Of a DNA stretch of 9,354 bases, positions 1 through 6,180 are shown in pieces (the stretch's first letter is position 1; every line of letters begins with the position of its first letter). Below the pieces are notes generated by a model that did no database searches, had not been told where the DNA came from, and saw only the letters and a list, made by a program, of their open reading frames with translations. The position numbers and the translations under genes were made by a program. Source of the stretch: Candidatus Poribacteria bacterium (GTDB lineage: Bacteria; Poribacteria; WGA-4E; WGA-3G); NCBI GenBank assembly GCA_009845505.1, contig VXZL01000274.1, positions 219 to 9,572 of the forward strand. Reading direction: 5' to 3'.

Positions 1-87
1 CCCCCCCCCCATAATTAAACCCTACCCCCACCACCGAGATCTACACCTCCCTATCCCCCGGCAGCCTCACACCTGTACAACAGACAG
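1..87. other. Illumina P5/Nextera adapter read-through (not genomic)
   Basis: Bases 18-46 align without gaps to the 29-base Illumina P5 oligo, with an exact run ACCACCGAGATCTACAC at 30-46. Bases 47-54 (CTCCCTAT) differ by one base from the Nextera i5 index CTCTCTAT. Bases 55-87 align without gaps to the Nextera read-1 transposon adapter and end in AGACAG at 82-87. By my count 54 of 70 positions match, and all 16 mismatches are C in the window. Bases 1-10 are a C run. On the opposite strand these are G miscalls and a poly-G tail, the usual sign of dark cycles in two-colour chemistry once a read passes the end of its insert. The adapter sequences are from memory. Genomic sequence begins at about base 88. 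Confidence 0.95.
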
Positions 88-344
88 AGGTACACCCGAA
101 TCTTGCGGAGGTCTCCCTCGGTGACAAAAAAATTGCCGTCATGCACTATCCTGAACTTGCTATCCCAATTGCTAAAAGCGGCGATTACGATATTGTTATC
201 TACGGGCACACCCACCAGATAGATATCCAGAAGGGTCAATCTCTACTCCTCAATCCCGGTGAAACAGGCGGTTGGACGACAGGAAAGGCAACCGTTGCCG
301 TTGTGGATCTCGCAACACTTGAGGCAACGATTCATGAACTATAG
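88..344 (+). CDS. YfcE/MJ0936-type metallophosphoesterase, 3' part
   Basis: This is the C-terminal part of a calcineurin-like phosphoesterase that hydrolyses phosphodiesters at a two-metal centre in the cytoplasm. The readable frame begins at base 90 directly after the adapter and gives 84 residues, ending at TAG 342-344. Two family signatures are visible: the metal-ligand block VMHYPELA (Met at 141) and the final strand YDIVIYGHTHQ, whose GHTH supplies the last metal-binding histidines. These are followed by LLNPGE, typical of the YfcE/MJ0936 group. The N-terminal half with the DxH and GD/GNH motifs is missing because the contig ends here, so the gene is truncated by assembly and need not be a pseudogene. 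The ATG at 141 is internal, because homologous sequence continues upstream of it. A hypothetical gene follows 9 bases downstream. Confidence 0.88.
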
Positions 345-353
345 AGACAGGTG

Positions 354-653
354 ATGAAATATAGCGACCTATTCACACCACCAGACACAGGGGTAGGAAA
401 ACTCAAACAGAAATGCCTGATCTGGTCTGAAAACCACGAACACGCTGTTGCCTCCATAGGCGACGAGATTCACCTACAGGCGAAATGCGTCTGGTTGGAG
501 TTTGAAGGTCTTGATGTCATCTACGCCTACGAAAAGCACTGGAAAACAGACAAGTGGGAGCTCGTTGAAAAAAAGAAAGGGAGCATTCCGTTAGTAAACA
601 ACAACCCTTTCAAACCTGAAAGCGAAAGCGTCTTTCCGGTCAATCAGGATTGA
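354..653 (+). CDS. Hypothetical protein, about 100 residues
   Basis: I do not recognise the family. The product is a soluble 99-residue protein, or 100 if the adjoining GTG at 351 is the start. It has no signal peptide or membrane segment. The middle (around GDEIHLQAKCVWLEFEG) looks like beta strands, the part around YEKHWKTDKWELVEKKKG is rich in charge and aromatics, and the C-terminus is polar. ATG 354 is preferred because the purine-rich AGAGAC at 342-347 then sits 6 bases upstream, while it would crowd the GTG. The gene lies 9 bases behind the phosphoesterase stop and probably shares its transcript. It ends with TGA, 17 bases from the stop of the convergent lipoprotein gene. Reality as a gene is supported by its position and length, not by homology. 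Confidence 0.6.
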   Translation: MKYSDLFTPPDTGVGKLKQKCLIWSENHEHAVASIGDEIHLQAKCVWLEFEGLDVIYAYEKHWKTDKWELVEKKKGSIPLVNNNPFKPESESVFPVNQD

Positions 654-670
654 GAAACATTGCAGTTGCA

Positions 671-1480
671 CTAATCGTCAGCAATACCCGTCGTAATCTC
701 GACCAATTCTCCTTCTGTCACGATTCTTTCAACGTAGAGTGTAAACGTATACGTCTGATGATTCTTGTATTTTTCGAGGTTTGAAGGAAAAAGCCCATCT
801 CCTGCAACATCATCTACAATCCAAAAGGTCACATTTCTATTATCTGTGGCAAGCATCATTGTACCCGAATAAGTCTTTACCAATTCCGGGTCTACACCCG
901 CTTGAATCCCCAGCATCTCATTGAGTCTATCAAGTAAAACAGCCGCTTGAAGGCGCACCGTTTTTCCTGCATACCTTTGATCACCAGCCACGATCTGTTC
1001 AAGTGTCGTATCAATGACTTCAATATCAGCCTTGACGGTGTGTTCAGGGACGTCCGCCCAAATAATGAAGAAACGCTCTCCGTATGTGGTTGTGTCTTCG
1101 GAGATGTCTTTTATAAGAAGTGTGAAGGTGTAAGTTGTATGACCCCGAATGTGTGCCAGATCACTCTCCATGTAGTTCAAATAGTAGTGATTGAGTGCAG
1201 ACGTGGCATCCGGGTCTCTGATGAAAAAATAAACGTTATTGTGGTGGGTAAAAAGTTCTAACGTCGCAGGGTCCCCATCAGCACTCGGATGGATTCTGCC
1301 AGCAGCGGTAATCGTAACCTTCTGTCCTTTGTATTTTGAGTGGGTGCCGTTTATTTCGACATCATTGACAATGTCGGCAAGGGAAATCGGGGCGGCAGTG
1401 AGGGGTTTTAAACCGAACCTCACACAACCGCCAAAGACAATAATAGCAAAGCAGAGAATTAAGAATGTAAAAAGTCGCAT
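671..1480 (-). CDS. Putative lipoprotein with two copies of an OB-like domain
   Basis: The product has 269 residues when started at ATG 1478-1480. The N-terminus MRLFTFLILCFAIIVFGGC is a lipoprotein signal: Arg2, a hydrophobic core, then Cys19 after Phe-Gly-Gly. Phe at -3 is unusual in a lipobox, so lipidation is likely but not certain. The mature part holds one beta-rich domain twice, at about residues 33-145 and 158-267. Matching elements are YKGQKV (50) and YAGKTV (170), NNVYFFIRD (81) and RNVTFWIVD (215), and TYTFTL at both 116 and 243. The strand pattern suggests an OB-like barrel, but I recognise no named family. The frame stays open up to 1594, but those 38 residues would run through the heptads and hairpin of the spacer, so I reject that start. 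No Shine-Dalgarno is obvious. It follows the sulfatase homologue by 142 bases, so it may have its own promoter. Confidence 0.8.
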   Translation of the reverse strand: MRLFTFLILCFAIIVFGGCVRFGLKPLTAAPISLADIVNDVEINGTHSKYKGQKVTITAAGRIHPSADGDPATLELFTHHNNVYFFIRDPDATSALNHYYLNYMESDLAHIRGHTTYTFTLLIKDISEDTTTYGERFFIIWADVPEHTVKADIEVIDTTLEQIVAGDQRYAGKTVRLQAAVLLDRLNEMLGIQAGVDPELVKTYSGTMMLATDNRNVTFWIVDDVAGDGLFPSNLEKYKNHQTYTFTLYVERIVTEGELVEITTGIADD

Positions 1481-1558
1481 CACAAAACACCGAAGGTGCT
1501 TAAAATCCGGGACCGTATTAATTTCTCGCTTGTAGAAGAAAACTCCGATTCCCAACCT

Positions 1559-1602
1559 CTGACGGCTGACTGCTCGGGGAATGCCATACGGCATTCATAC
1601 CG
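1559..1602. repeat. Degenerate heptads beside a 7-bp hairpin
   Basis: CTGACGG at 1559-1565 and CTGACTG at 1566-1572 are degenerate copies of the heptad seen at 1611-1617 and 5071-5098. Beside them GAATGCC (1579-1585) and GGCATTC (1590-1596) form a perfect 7-bp stem with a 4-base loop. No T run follows on either strand, so this is not a typical intrinsic terminator. The block lies in the spacer between the sulfatase homologue and the lipoprotein gene. Confidence 0.5.
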
Positions 1603-1603
1603 T

Positions 1604-1622
1604 TGATTAGCTGACCGCTAAT
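1604..1622. repeat. Short inverted/heptad repeat touching the sulfatase stop codon
   Basis: ATTAGC (1606-1611) and GCTAAT (1617-1622) form an inverted repeat around TGACC. Read on the minus strand, the block starts directly after the TAA stop at 1623-1625. Its 13 bases ATTAGCGGTCAGC are identical to those that follow the stop of the vWA gene at 5099, one base further on. Confidence 0.6.
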
Positions 1623-2888
1623 TTATTCAACGTACCCCAAATCCCGCAACCTGCCTTCCAAAATCTCTGTCTCCTCAGCCGTAGATTCTCGCGCTTGCAA
1701 GTGCTGATAGTTGGAATTCATCAGGATGTCGTCGTAAGCGTCCCGGAAACGGTCTGGATCTTCGCAGGTGAGGTCTTCACCGCTCAGCACGTCCCGATAC
1801 ACAAACTCACCCGTCTCCTCATCTTCACGATAGAGATATTCACCGTCTGTGAGTGACCAGAGCCTCACACCTTCCGAATACCTGTTGATTTCTACGTTGT
1901 CAACCGTTGTCCGAGAGGTCACGCGATGGTGTGGCATCTCTAAATTGTTTTTACTCAGAAACCCGATGCCGTAGAGACTGTCCAACTCCGACAGAACCAA
2001 TCGGTTTGCATCAATCTCCGATGGAGAAAGTAAATCTTGCCCATATCCGTGATAATCCACATCAATACCCGCAAGGTTCGTAATCGTTGGAAACAAATCT
2101 ATCGCTGAAATCGGTGGGTTCGGGAATTCAAGGTCTGACACACCCGGAATATGTGCCAATAGTGGCACGTGTAGCACGTTCTGATTAAGCGTGCCACCGT
2201 GATCGGTAATCTCCTTACAGATACCCTCGCCGTGGTCTCCGAAAATAAAGACTGCCCAATCCGAGAGTTGGAGTTGTTTGAGAATTTCAACCAACTTGAA
2301 TTCCAATATATGCGTCGCAGCAGCATAATAAATACGCAACGCCTCATCTATCCTACCGTTATCAACGAGCCACTTAAGACTCGGCGCGCCCGGAATCCCG
2401 CTCATGCCGTAGCCACCGTGCGTGTACCAGAAGTGCAGGAAGCAGAATTGTGGCACGTTTGCGGGCTGCTTCAGCTGGCGCATCAAATCTTCAAGCGAAC
2501 CGAGATGTTGTGCTTCCGCATTCGGGTCAATTGCTGTGATAAACGGTTCAAAGTCGAGGAATCGGAACACCTCTGGACGTTCGGAACGTCCCGTAATATG
2601 GTAGCCAGCATCGTCAAATACCTGAAACAGATTTGGAATATCCTCGAACATCTTGAGATAGGTCTGCCCATAAACACCGTGTTCAAACGCATAGAGTCCG
2701 GTAAAGTAGGAAGTATGAGATGGACGCGTCGCCGGTGCCGGCACGAAGAACTTTTCAGCAAGCGAAAAGTCCTGCGTCAACAGATCGAACTTCGGGGTGT
2801 TAAAGAGCGAGTTCGTCCGACTGAGTGCATCAAACCGCCAACAATCAATTGAGATAAGCAAAAACTTATTGACAGGAGGTGTTGTCAT
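1623..2888 (-). CDS. Sulfatase-superfamily hydrolase with Thr at the nucleophile position
   Basis: This 421-residue protein has the alkaline phosphatase/sulfatase fold (PF00884). Visible motifs in order are ISIDCWRFDAL with the first metal-ligand Asp15, the nucleophile block PATRPSHTSYFTGLY at 52-66, GDHGEG with metal ligands Asp218 and His219, and a C-terminal tail ending LRDLGYVE as in many sulfatases. True type I sulfatases carry C/S-x-P-S-R, whose Cys or Ser becomes formylglycine. Here the positions are Thr54 and His58 (T-R-P-S-H), as in phosphodiesterase-like members that use Thr directly. Hydrolysis or transfer of a phosphate ester is thus at least as likely as sulfate release. There is no signal peptide, so it appears cytoplasmic. 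ATG 2886-2888 has AGGA five bases upstream, overlapping the TAG stop of the propeller gene, which suggests translational coupling. The substrate cannot be read from the sequence. Confidence 0.9.
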   Translation of the reverse strand: MTTPPVNKFLLISIDCWRFDALSRTNSLFNTPKFDLLTQDFSLAEKFFVPAPATRPSHTSYFTGLYAFEHGVYGQTYLKMFEDIPNLFQVFDDAGYHITGRSERPEVFRFLDFEPFITAIDPNAEAQHLGSLEDLMRQLKQPANVPQFCFLHFWYTHGGYGMSGIPGAPSLKWLVDNGRIDEALRIYYAAATHILEFKLVEILKQLQLSDWAVFIFGDHGEGICKEITDHGGTLNQNVLHVPLLAHIPGVSDLEFPNPPISAIDLFPTITNLAGIDVDYHGYGQDLLSPSEIDANRLVLSELDSLYGIGFLSKNNLEMPHHRVTSRTTVDNVEINRYSEGVRLWSLTDGEYLYREDEETGEFVYRDVLSGEDLTCEDPDRFRDAYDDILMNSNYQHLQARESTAEETEILEGRLRDLGYVE

Positions 2889-2893
2889 TTTTC

Positions 2894-4249
2894 CTAATCC
2901 ATTAGGCGTGTGTTGTATTGTCGTTCGGTGTGCTGATACCCGCCAAACAGGTCGGGTTGAAAAGGCGTAGACGTATAGATATAGACGGCATCGCTATAAG
3001 GATCGTAAAGGATAACCTCATCACGTTCGTCGCTACAGACATCCGCAGGGAAGCAGTGATACCACCCCATCTTGCCGCCAGTAGGCGGGGGCAGTTCAGG
3101 AAATGTGACGACCTTGTTGCCAGCACTATCGTAGAGCGCAGCGGGACTGTAAATCAATTCAGTGGTTTCCCCACCGCGCCAGCGGATAACCTCTAAGCCT
3201 GTATTGTTCGGCGTTTCATCAACGCGAAACCGATTTCTAATCTGTCCATCGTTGTCTACCACCATCAGATCTGGGTGGTGGCCGTTATAGCGAATAACCA
3301 AGGCGTTCGCGGATATATCTGACAGCAATTTACCGCATCGGATCTCTTGCCCGTGTGGAACAGTATCAAAACCGAGTGAAAGCAATGGACTCCCTTCAGC
3401 ATCAACGACCTGTCCACCACCAGAAAGGATAGCGCGCTTAGTGCCATCCCACTCCGAAACTAAGACCGAGTCCATGTTCGCGCCGAAGTAGCGATTCCAG
3501 AGCACCGCGCCGTCGGCAGCGATCCCAAAATTACCACCGTTAACTTCATCAAATCCATCGCCATTAAAATCGCCAACTGCCGGAATATATGCGGAATGCT
3601 CTGGATAGCGAAACCACTTATCCGTGTATTGCCAGAGCAGCTCCAGTTTGTGATTAAACGCAAGCACGTCCACGCCGACCTTCACCACGAAATCTTGAGG
3701 GCGCGCGTTGCCAGAGAAGTTGGCAATCATCAATCGTTGATGGACATAATTAGGAATATGAAGTTCACCTTCAGCGTACGCATTACACCGGCACAACGCT
3801 TCCGGCGCGAGCGTGTGTTTAACAGCACCCGTAGCACCGTCTAAAATCATCAAACGAATTGCCGACAAATCCCACTTACTCACCTCAGAAGCGTCTGGAT
3901 CTACCCAGAAACAGATAACCTCTGCTTGTCCATCTGCATCAATGTCGTGAATAGCAACAGGACCCGGTCGGTCAGGCGAGAGAGTTGTTAGCGATGTGTC
4001 CTTCACATCTGCGTCTCTGATTTCGAGGTGCTTATCACCAAGCGACCAGATAGGTTCACCTTCGAGTGTGAATGCACCGAGGAAACACGGGTGAATGCCG
4101 CCGAGCGACTTGTACACCAATAAATCAACGGTCCCATCACCCGTTAAATCGCCGATGCGGATATCGCCACCCCACGTCCTTCCGTCCGTCTCGTTTAGGA
4201 ACGCTTCTGGAATTGCGACCCGTTTATAAAGATGTGCGGATTGTGACAT
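2894..4249 (-). CDS. FG-GAP/VCBS-type beta-propeller protein
   Basis: The 451-residue product carries repeated Ca-binding-like propeller motifs: DLTGDGTVDLLV at 34-45, DIDADGQAEVICF at 102-114, DFNGDGFDEVNGGN at 227-240, a weaker VVDNDGQIRN near 330 and a degenerate DVCSDERDEVILYD near 420. Asp/Asn-Gly-Asp-Gly turns between short beta strands are the FG-GAP/VCBS hallmark. The stretch around residues 218-243 (EHSAYIPAVGD to NFGI) also recalls the propeller of family PL11 rhamnogalacturonan lyases, but catalytic residues of that family cannot be assigned, so lyase activity is only a possibility. No signal peptide or membrane segment is seen, which is odd because such proteins are usually exported. 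ATG 4247-4249 has AGGG about 7 bases upstream. It lies 36 bases after the isomerase and 5 bases before the sulfatase homologue. Confidence 0.82.
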   Translation of the reverse strand: MSQSAHLYKRVAIPEAFLNETDGRTWGGDIRIGDLTGDGTVDLLVYKSLGGIHPCFLGAFTLEGEPIWSLGDKHLEIRDADVKDTSLTTLSPDRPGPVAIHDIDADGQAEVICFWVDPDASEVSKWDLSAIRLMILDGATGAVKHTLAPEALCRCNAYAEGELHIPNYVHQRLMIANFSGNARPQDFVVKVGVDVLAFNHKLELLWQYTDKWFRYPEHSAYIPAVGDFNGDGFDEVNGGNFGIAADGAVLWNRYFGANMDSVLVSEWDGTKRAILSGGGQVVDAEGSPLLSLGFDTVPHGQEIRCGKLLSDISANALVIRYNGHHPDLMVVDNDGQIRNRFRVDETPNNTGLEVIRWRGGETTELIYSPAALYDSAGNKVVTFPELPPPTGGKMGWYHCFPADVCSDERDEVILYDPYSDAVYIYTSTPFQPDLFGGYQHTERQYNTRLMD

Positions 4250-4285
4250 GTTGGCACCCTACATTATGCCTCATTTTTCAGTCTT

Positions 4286-5053
4286 CTAAGAAACAAACGC
4301 TTTGAAGAGTCCAACGTAGAGCGCAAGCACCTTCTCCGGGTCAGGTCCCGTATACGCACATTCGTTGGAGATGTAACCTGAAAAACCGATCCGATCCAGC
4401 CACTGGAACATCTGACGGTAGAGCTCGAAGGTCTCTGGTTCCTCTGCCCGATGTGTGTGCACTGCTGTAATGTGAGACCCTACACGTGAAAAAAGCGGTT
4501 CAATACTTCCCGCATCACAACCGACGAATTGCGAGTTGAAGACAAAACCGACGTTTGGAAGATTTACACCTTCTATGACCGACATCGCCGAATCTGGATC
4601 TGTGAAAGAGCCGTGCATCTCAATAGAGACAGTGATATCCTTCTCGCCGGCATAGGTCCCCAAAGTTTTCAGTCCCTCTGTGACGTAACCGACAATCGCA
4701 TCACGGTTCTCTTCGGTATACCGGTCCCCGAGGACTCGAACGTGATCGCAGTCCATGAACTCTGCCATATCAATCACGCGCGTAACGCGCCGGACGGTTT
4801 CCTCGCGGTCAGCGGCGTTTTCAGAGTGGAAATTTTGGCAGCTTGTGAGTGAGGAGATAACAACGCCACTCGCATCTACTTGTGCTTTTAACCCGTCCCA
4901 GGCTTCTCTTGGCGTATCCCACTCAAAGCCGTGCTTCTGCTCGTAATCCATTAACAATTCGACACCGTGATAGCCGGTAGCCTCCGCGGTGTTAAGTATC
5001 CGTCCTAATTCCCATTCTTGGCAGATTTGATAGGTGTTCAATGACCATTTCAT
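4286..5053 (-). CDS. Sugar phosphate isomerase/epimerase family protein
   Basis: The 255-residue product is a xylose-isomerase-like TIM barrel (PF01261, AP endonuclease 2 group), whose members interconvert keto and aldo sugars or epimerise them with a divalent metal. Family features are the start MKWSLNTYQ, GYHGVELL at 27-34 (strand 2), and four candidate metal positions: Glu145 in SIEMHG, Asn173 in FVFNSQF, His199 in AVHTH and Glu231 in SNECAY. The two glutamates that act in catalysis are present, but the usual second-ligand Asp is Asn173. Length is normal and no signal peptide is present, so it is cytoplasmic. AAAGGA lies 11 bases before ATG 5051-5053. It sits 45 bases after the vWA gene, across a heptad repeat, and 36 bases before the propeller gene. 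The substrate is unknown. Confidence 0.87.
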   Translation of the reverse strand: MKWSLNTYQICQEWELGRILNTAEATGYHGVELLMDYEQKHGFEWDTPREAWDGLKAQVDASGVVISSLTSCQNFHSENAADREETVRRVTRVIDMAEFMDCDHVRVLGDRYTEENRDAIVGYVTEGLKTLGTYAGEKDITVSIEMHGSFTDPDSAMSVIEGVNLPNVGFVFNSQFVGCDAGSIEPLFSRVGSHITAVHTHRAEEPETFELYRQMFQWLDRIGFSGYISNECAYTGPDPEKVLALYVGLFKAFVS

Positions 5054-5070
5054 TCTTTTAGTTTTCCTTT

Positions 5071-5098
5071 CTGATCGCTGATCGCTGACCGCTAATCG
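5071..5098. repeat. Four-copy 7-bp tandem repeat after the vWA stop codon
   Basis: The 28 bases divide into CTGATCG, CTGATCG, CTGACCG and CTAATCG. The array ends exactly where the TAA stop of the vWA gene (5099-5101) begins and fills most of the 45-base spacer before the isomerase start. Related heptads occur at 1559-1572 and 1604-1622. On the transcribed strand the unit is CGATCAG. Confidence 0.85.
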
Positions 5099-6166
5099 TT
5101 ATTGTTGTATTGGGATGGGAAACCAAAGTCCACCAGTTTTCGTCGTGAGTGCTCTATGCGTGGTGTGGTTAATCCCGATGACATCCACGGTGATATTATT
5201 CTGAAAACACTGCTTCAAGACTTCCGGTAGTGTATAAGAACCTTTGCTCGCCTCATCGGTAACCAGAACAAATCGACGCTCCACACCTTCTCGGAAATTG
5301 ACACGACGAATTGTTTTTATGATGGCGTTGTGTGCCCGTTCATCACCTGCAGCAGCGACAACGTGTGAGGTCAGCAACCGTTTGTACCTCTCACTGTCCC
5401 GTGTTTGTGGATGGATAATTGTATCGTCTTCAAGATACCTAAAGATAACAATGCCGAGTGTGAAATCAATACCCTTCTCTTCAAAGACTTCTACCATCCG
5501 ATTCAGCTGTCTACCGACTGCACGGATATTATCTATCATACTCCCACTGATGTCAAGGAGAAAAACAATGTCAACCGCCTCCTCGTTTTTCCCATCAGCA
5601 ACGCTTTCTGCAATGCCTTCGAGTGCTTCCCCCATCTGTCCATCTCTGTCAATCGGGGGTGCTGGACTGTTTCTATCTCCCTCCGTTTGGCTTCTATTTT
5701 CACCCTGCACAGTTTTAGGTTTCGGCGCAATTGTGGGAGCTTGCGCGTGTGCTGTCGCAATCGTTTTCCACAAGGGTGTTTCTGTTGTTTGTTCCTGTAA
5801 AGTCGTTTCAGCCATCGGTAAGCGCGCCGACGTTTTTGGTACCGACATTGACATATAGGGTGCCGGGGTTGCGCGCGCCAGTTTGGCAACAGTTTGATTA
5901 GGGGTCGGTGAGGCCTTGACAGGCGTTGAACGCCGAGTCGGCATTGTGCGCTTGCGCATACTGTTTATGTGAAAACGTTGGAGGGCGGTTACCGAAATCG
6001 CTTCCGAAACGAGCGGTTCCGAAGGCAGCTGCGGACGATACCACCGAATATAACCAAGACCCATGATCGTTATCGTAATAGCATGCAGAATCAACGAAAG
6101 CAGAAACGCTTTCTGAGTTTTCCTGCGTTTTTGTTGGTGTGTGTATGAATAGGTTTCGAGCAGCAT
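5099..6166 (-). CDS. vWA-domain protein with TonB/TolA-like membrane anchor
   Basis: The 355-residue protein has three parts. Residues 1-18 are basic and cytoplasmic. Residues 20-38 form one membrane helix, LLSLILHAITITIMG, in which Ser24 and His28 have the S-x-x-x-H spacing of the TonB and TolA anchors that work with ExbB/D or TolQ/R. Residues about 45-195 are a linker rich in Pro, Thr, Ala and Lys, predicted to lie in the periplasm. Residues about 197-350 are a von Willebrand A domain: VDIVFLLDISGSM gives the metal-site DxSxS as Asp205, Ser207 and Ser209, with a later FVLVTDEAS strand. No TonB C-terminal domain is present. The ATG at 6164-6166 has GGAGAG seven bases upstream, starting one base after the upstream stop, so it is probably co-translated with the phosphotransferase-like gene. 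Its ligand is unknown. Confidence 0.85.
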   Translation of the reverse strand: MLLETYSYTHQQKRRKTQKAFLLSLILHAITITIMGLGYIRWYRPQLPSEPLVSEAISVTALQRFHINSMRKRTMPTRRSTPVKASPTPNQTVAKLARATPAPYMSMSVPKTSARLPMAETTLQEQTTETPLWKTIATAHAQAPTIAPKPKTVQGENRSQTEGDRNSPAPPIDRDGQMGEALEGIAESVADGKNEEAVDIVFLLDISGSMIDNIRAVGRQLNRMVEVFEEKGIDFTLGIVIFRYLEDDTIIHPQTRDSERYKRLLTSHVVAAAGDERAHNAIIKTIRRVNFREGVERRFVLVTDEASKGSYTLPEVLKQCFQNNITVDVIGINHTTHRALTTKTGGLWFPIPIQQ

Positions 6167-6180
6167 ATTGGATCTCTCCG

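Noticed and set aside
1..10. Poly-C run as a natural homopolymer or telomere-like end
   Set aside because: It is contiguous with adapter sequence whose errors are all to C, so it is best explained as a poly-G read tail seen on the opposite strand.
51..239. Minus-strand frame of 62 codons at the left end
   Set aside because: Part of it is adapter sequence and the rest is antisense to the phosphoesterase motifs.
1481..1594. N-terminal extension of the lipoprotein to the ATG at 1594
   Set aside because: It would put 38 residues translated from heptad and hairpin sequence ahead of a complete lipoprotein signal.
2199..2852. Plus-strand frame of 217 codons
   Set aside because: It lies wholly antisense to the sulfatase-fold gene, which has clear motifs in its own frame, and the translation shows no recognisable domain.
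5244..5858. Plus-strand frame of 204 codons
   Set aside because: It is antisense to the vWA gene. The Ser/Arg-rich low-complexity translation reflects the opposite strand.
5099..6166. vWA protein as a true TonB
   Set aside because: Only the anchor and Pro-rich linker resemble TonB; the C-terminal TonB domain is absent and a vWA domain occupies that place.
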